Source: Zeugodacus cucurbitae
Taxonomy: Eukaryota; Arthropoda; Insecta; Diptera; Tephritidae
Length of the DNA: 64,000 bases
Direction: 5' to 3'
NCBI RefSeq assembly: GCF_028554725.1
Contig: NC_071667.1
Location: 55,731,501 to 55,795,500, forward strand
The translations under genes were made by a program, and so were the position numbers. Within the stretch, counting starts at the first letter, position 1; each line of letters opens with the position of its first letter. Shown here piece by piece: positions 60,419-64,000 of the stretch. The notes under the pieces were generated by a model. That model did no database searches. It was not told the DNA's origin and was given only the letters and a program-made list of their open reading frames with translations.

Positions 60419-62521
60419 TCAAAACAATGTACATTTGTCGTCGGGATTCATATCGGTGCCCAGCGCACAGCCAAATTCACGCGCAAACTCCACATTATTT
60501 GCCAAGACGCCATTCACATTGAAAAGCTCCTCGGTGTGTGTATCCAGTGGCAGAAAGGTTGGCGGCGGTTCCTCCATATATTTGGCATGACAACGGGATT
60601 GTGCGAAAACGATGAAAAATAACTGTGTATTTGTAAAGTCAACACCCGGCAATGTTTCACGCAAGAGTTGTGGCCGATTGATCGGATCCATCGACGACAG
60701 CCAGCGCAGATAGCCTTGGAAAGCCACATTCAAACCGGCACTATCGGTCATAAGTTCACGCAATTTGGTTGCATTGTAGAATACATTCGGTATATTATAC
60801 AAATAGTTGCTGTACTGCATGCGATAGCATTCGGTGACATTATTGAAAATTTCCAAAATCGATTCATCACGTGTAAGCTCAGTCTGCTGCGCATCGGGTA
60901 TTAGGGCGCCTGCCAGCTCACGTGCTATAAGTGGACCCAGTAATGCGTACTTTAGGGAGTTCGCGTAGTTGTAATCATAGAAAGGCGGTTGCAGCAGACC
61001 CCAACCGGTCATGATGCCGTTATCCAACAACTTCATATGCACATCATAAGCTTGTACAATGCTATCATCTAACTCGGCATCACCACCATAGAAACGTTGA
61101 CGCTCTTTGTAGCCCTTGAACTTCATGGCGATATCTTGCTTGTGCCAGAAATTGGTGTGTTCGAGCGGCAGATCGCGTAAGTTCATACCCTTGTAGGTGG
61201 GGAAGATTAACGTTTCATATGCCAGCAGTTTGTTACGCAACGCATTCTGTGCGTTATTCGACAAATCATTCACATTTAAAGAATCACCGAATGTTTCTTT
61301 GATATCGGCGAACAGTTGCTCGACATTGCTTCTAATTTCGCTGCGTTGATATCTATTCTTATACATTTCACCGATAACTTTGGGAAAATAGCGCATAACC
61401 AATTGTGCGCAATATCCCGCACGCGGGTTGCTAGTCTCATTGCGTGGTAAGTTGATTTCCGACAGCGCACGATACATTATGTAATTGGTTAGTGTTGGTC
61501 GAGGGTTTGAGCGTGCTATGTGCGCTAATTGTTGGAAATAACGCTGAGATTTCATGACGATCTCCGTGTTTGCAACGGTTGAGTTGAGACTGGTTTCCAA
61601 ATACTTTCTGAAATTGATAATGTGTCCAAATTGTTTTGACAGACGTGTCAAATCGTGTCCCTCATAAACTTGCGGTTCGGTGTTTTCATCCTCGGATGGC
61701 GGCAACGATTCTTCCTCTCTCATATATCTACACAATTCAAACTCGAAACGTATGATATCACCACCGACGCGTTCCGTTTCCTCTTCTCTCAATCCAAACC
61801 AAGTCTGCAAGTCCTTGGCAATGTCAGTTTGCAGCTGTGCCGTCACTTCTTCGCGATCCTTCGCTTCGACAATTGCACCGGCACTACACAAATGTCGCGG
61901 TATCAACGACGTGGTCGGTTCGGTCAACTGTATCACCGCTTTGCCATTATTCTCCACCTCCATGCCAATCAAAAAGTCAAAGCCATAGTTTAGACGCAGA
62001 CGCGCAATCACCTGCACCCAATCGTAGTTCATATTCCAGTTGGTGCCCGCTAGCAAGGGTAAGCCGTGATATTCCTTTATGAAATTCATGAGGAAAGCTT
62101 GCTGTAACGTCGAGAAGCGTTCGACGGTTAAACACGACTTGTAGAATTCTTTAACTTTACGCTCATCCAAATTCGGGCGACCCTTGCTGCGTACGCCGCC
62201 CTCGAGCAGCATTTGTACGTCCTTTTGTGCGCGCTGAAGTAACTGGGTTTGTACGGATATCGGCGCGTCGCCCTCTCGCAGCTCCGGTTGATATTGTGAC
62301 CAATTACCGCATGCGAAGTCATAAAAGTTATTGCACGGATCAGCCGTTGGGTTCATGTATTTCAGCACCTCTGCTGCCTTGGCATTGCGCATAATTTGTT
62401 CCTCTCTACCGCGTCCATTCGCGCCACGTTCCGCCGCAGTTTGCGGCACCAGACTGCATAAAGCCAATATGCTGGCTAAAGTTAGTCGTAAATCTAGCGT
62501 CAGCGACCCAGTTTTATGCAT
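60419..62521 (-). CDS. Neprilysin-like M13-family protein, predicted catalytically inactive
   Basis: A single exon gives 700 residues when started at MHKTGSLTLDLRLTL (62521), which supplies a cleavable signal peptide (LASILALCSLVPQTAA). An in-frame ATG at 62635 would bury the signal peptide and is less likely. M13 hallmarks are present: DPCNNFYDFACGNW near the N-terminus, TQLFFIVFAQSRCH, VNGVLANNVEFAREFGC and the end NPDDKC. The zinc site is degenerate. Where active members have HExxH, this protein has RELAG (about residues 532-536), losing both His. The downstream ExxxD (ELMTD, about 588) remains. The Arg of the substrate-binding RVxG is Asn (FNVNG). The protein is therefore probably secreted and non-enzymatic, like the Neprilysin-like proteins of Drosophila. 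A TATA-like TATAATAAA lies near 62667 on the minus strand. Confidence 0.92.
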   Translation of the reverse strand: MHKTGSLTLDLRLTLASILALCSLVPQTAAERGANGRGREEQIMRNAKAAEVLKYMNPTADPCNNFYDFACGNWSQYQPELREGDAPISVQTQLLQRAQKDVQMLLEGGVRSKGRPNLDERKVKEFYKSCLTVERFSTLQQAFLMNFIKEYHGLPLLAGTNWNMNYDWVQVIARLRLNYGFDFLIGMEVENNGKAVIQLTEPTTSLIPRHLCSAGAIVEAKDREEVTAQLQTDIAKDLQTWFGLREEETERVGGDIIRFEFELCRYMREEESLPPSEDENTEPQVYEGHDLTRLSKQFGHIINFRKYLETSLNSTVANTEIVMKSQRYFQQLAHIARSNPRPTLTNYIMYRALSEINLPRNETSNPRAGYCAQLVMRYFPKVIGEMYKNRYQRSEIRSNVEQLFADIKETFGDSLNVNDLSNNAQNALRNKLLAYETLIFPTYKGMNLRDLPLEHTNFWHKQDIAMKFKGYKERQRFYGGDAELDDSIVQAYDVHMKLLDNGIMTGWGLLQPPFYDYNYANSLKYALLGPLIARELAGALIPDAQQTELTRDESILEIFNNVTECYRMQYSNYLYNIPNVFYNATKLRELMTDSAGLNVAFQGYLRWLSSMDPINRPQLLRETLPGVDFTNTQLFFIVFAQSRCHAKYMEEPPPTFLPLDTHTEELFNVNGVLANNVEFAREFGCALGTDMNPDDKCTLF

Positions 62522-63044
62522 TTTGTCGTAGTCAGACTGGAAACAGTACTGATTTGTTGAAAATTTTAAAATACTTTCAAAAACAATTATTTGCTTCATA
62601 TACGTACGTCCCCGACTATCGCCCGCCAACATCAACTCATTTTGCTGATAAGCCGAGCTTTATTATAAAATCAAAGCTGAGGCGCTGGAGTGATCAAAGG
62701 TCATCAGCGATATTTTTGTTTATATTGCCATGAGTTTGATTTTGTAAACAATTTTATAAATATAAATTGGAATGAACAGCAGTTCTCTCTGAGTATTAGC
62801 AGCTGAAACGGAGGAAGTTTACACATTGTTTTAGGACTAATAAGAGAGTAAGGGGTTTCAAGTTCGAACTAGACATTGATATTTGTTGGTATACAAGAGT
62901 CTTCTCAGCAGTATTTAGCACTACTAACAATAGATCTCAACGACAGGATTGCATTTTTATACCAAATAAGGGAAAAGAAAAAAATAGACAAGTTATCGGG
63001 TAATCCAGTAAGTAATTTTTTCTATAGCTTTTTTTTGACAGATC
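62522..63044. other. Upstream region of the first neprilysin-like gene
   Basis: Presumed 5' UTR and promoter (62522 to about 62670), then AT-rich sequence with no feature. Confidence 0.5.
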
Positions 63045-63560
63045 ACGCGTGAGTCGTGTCAAGCTGTCATGTTAGTTTTGTTCAGTATTGTTTGGCATTT
63101 CACACATGTAAAGACTTACGTCTGAAAGTTTATAAATTACAACCTGAAGAGATTCAAGAGTTGCCATTTCACCCAGAAAAAAAATGGATTGGGGTGGTTT
63201 GCGAGCCGGTCGAATCATCGGTCCATATTTCCTGCCATGATAACCGACTATTTGATGACTGAAATTGATGAACGTAATCTCGGCGACATTTGGTTCCAAA
63301 CTACACATCGCATCAATCAATGGATTTATTGAGAGAACACTTCGGTGGGCAGATAATTTCACGTTGTGGGCCGGTCATCAAGACCGTGTGATTCTCACTG
63401 TTAGTGTTTTTCCTGTGGGGATATGTAAAGCCTAAAGTCTATGAGGACAATCCCGCTTCGATTCAGGCCTCGGATGAACCATCTGGAACGTAGCCGCGGC
63501 CAACATTTGAAAGATTTGCAAAATGGTTTAGGTCACTGAGAATATTCAGAAAGGATTCAT
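63045..63560 (+). pseudogene. Relic of a mariner-superfamily transposon, related to the 44.5-kb element
   Basis: The left part (GACAGATCACGCGTGAGTCG..) aligns with the terminal sequence of the 44.5-kb element read on its coding strand. Translated pieces follow in order on the plus strand: IQELPFHPEK (63150-63180), then in other frames MDLLREHFGGQIISRCGPV (about 63320-63380), FFLWGYVKPKVYEDNPASIQA (about 63408-63470). Most of the catalytic centre is broken by frameshifts and stops. It lies between the two neprilysin-like genes, so it inserted after or during their duplication. Confidence 0.75.
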
Positions 63561-63699
63561 TTTGCGAACAACAAAACGCTCTCTTGTTATAGATTTATTT
63601 TTTCAAACATTTAATATTTTATATTTTAATGTACAATATATATAAATTTGACACATTATATTAAATATTGAAAGCACTAAATTTATATAATATTAGAAA

Positions 63700-64000
63700 C
63701 TAATAAATAACACATTTGTCTGGTGGATTCATTTCCACACCAATCGCGCAACCGAAATCACGAGCGAATTCATTGAAGTTCCTCAGCGGTCCGTTAACCA
63801 TGTATCGTTCAATCGTGTGACGTTCAAGTGGACTGAGTGTGCGTGCCGCTCCTTTTGCACTGGATCTACGTGAGACCACATCGTCTGCACTGCAATGCAT
63901 TTGCGCGAAGGCAATGAAGAACAGTTGTGTATTGGTGAAGTTGAACTCGGGCAGTGTTTCTCCCAAAAGCATCTCGCGATCATCAGCGGGTTGTTGAAAG
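63700..64000 (-). CDS. Second neprilysin-like M13 gene, C-terminal part only
   Basis: The open frame runs from the window edge (..QQPADDREMLLGETL) to the TAG stop at 63700, 99 codons. It aligns with the C-terminus of the neighbouring gene: LPEFNFTNTQLFFIAFAQMHC against LPGVDFTNTQLFFIVFAQSRC, then RHTIERYMVNGPLRNFNEFARDFGC and the end NPPDKCVIY. The Arg of RVxG is Met here, again a loss of a substrate-binding residue. It is a head-to-tail tandem paralogue, and the rest lies beyond the window. Confidence 0.9.
   Translation of the reverse strand, partial: FQQPADDREMLLGETLPEFNFTNTQLFFIAFAQMHCSADDVVSRRSSAKGAARTLSPLERHTIERYMVNGPLRNFNEFARDFGCAIGVEMNPPDKCVIY

Noticed and set aside
1..64000. Search for tRNA and rRNA genes
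   Set aside because: No B-box-like GGTTCGAATCC with a matching A-box and cloverleaf, and no rRNA-like sequence, was found by eye.

Overview
The window looks like nuclear DNA from a higher (brachyceran) fly. The host genes are typical dipteran genes with short introns and AG|GT / AG splice sites. The intergenic DNA is very AT-rich, and its transposons and microsatellite-bearing repeats are of kinds common in Drosophila and fruit flies. A tephritid fruit fly (Bactrocera/Zeugodacus type) is the best guess, from the mix of elements and the close but not Drosophila-identical proteins; this is inference.

Layout. 0.2-8 kb: a decayed non-LTR reverse-transcriptase fragment, a repeat bounded by inverted ends, a Tc1-type transposon with perfect 29-bp terminal inverted repeats, and one intronless gene for a glutamine-rich protein (6362-7645, minus). 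8.5-16 kb: a nest of elements, with two decayed mariner copies, two tandem jockey-type RT fragments inserted in one of them, an RTE-type LINE and an antisense RT fragment. 16.5-17.6 kb: T-rich low-complexity DNA holding a MITE. 19.9-21 kb: a mini-me-like repeat with four ~154-bp tandem units. 24.5 kb: an isolated first coding exon (minus).

26.4-35.9 kb is a dense island of seven conserved genes: MIA40/CHCHD4 (mitochondrial import), RPP14 (RNase P/MRP), Rad51/spn-A (recombination), JASPer/LEDGF-type PWWP protein, HP1c-type heterochromatin protein, Mtg1 (mitoribosome GTPase) and rumi/POGLUT1 (Notch O-glucosyltransferase). Three spacings matter. RPP14 and MIA40 lie 33 nt apart on one strand, too close for ordinary separate units. 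RPP14 and Rad51 diverge from 474 bp. JASPer and HP1c, both chromatin readers, diverge from 697 bp.

36-60 kb is gene-poor. It has two stretches resembling long 5' UTR exons on the plus strand (about 36.1-36.8 and 41.8-42.9 kb), a pogo-like MITE, an internally deleted mariner-type transposon, a second mariner whose ORF has lost its catalytic core in frame, two more copies of the 16.6-kb MITE, a jockey-clade RT fragment and large A-rich tracts. 60.4-64 kb holds two tandem neprilysin-like (M13) genes on the minus strand; the first has lost both zinc-binding histidines, and the second runs off the window.

No CRISPR, tRNA or rRNA gene was recognised. The strongest candidate for something undescribed is the RPP14-MIA40 pair. 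It echoes the vertebrate arrangement in which RPP14 shares a bicistronic mRNA with a different mitochondrial protein.
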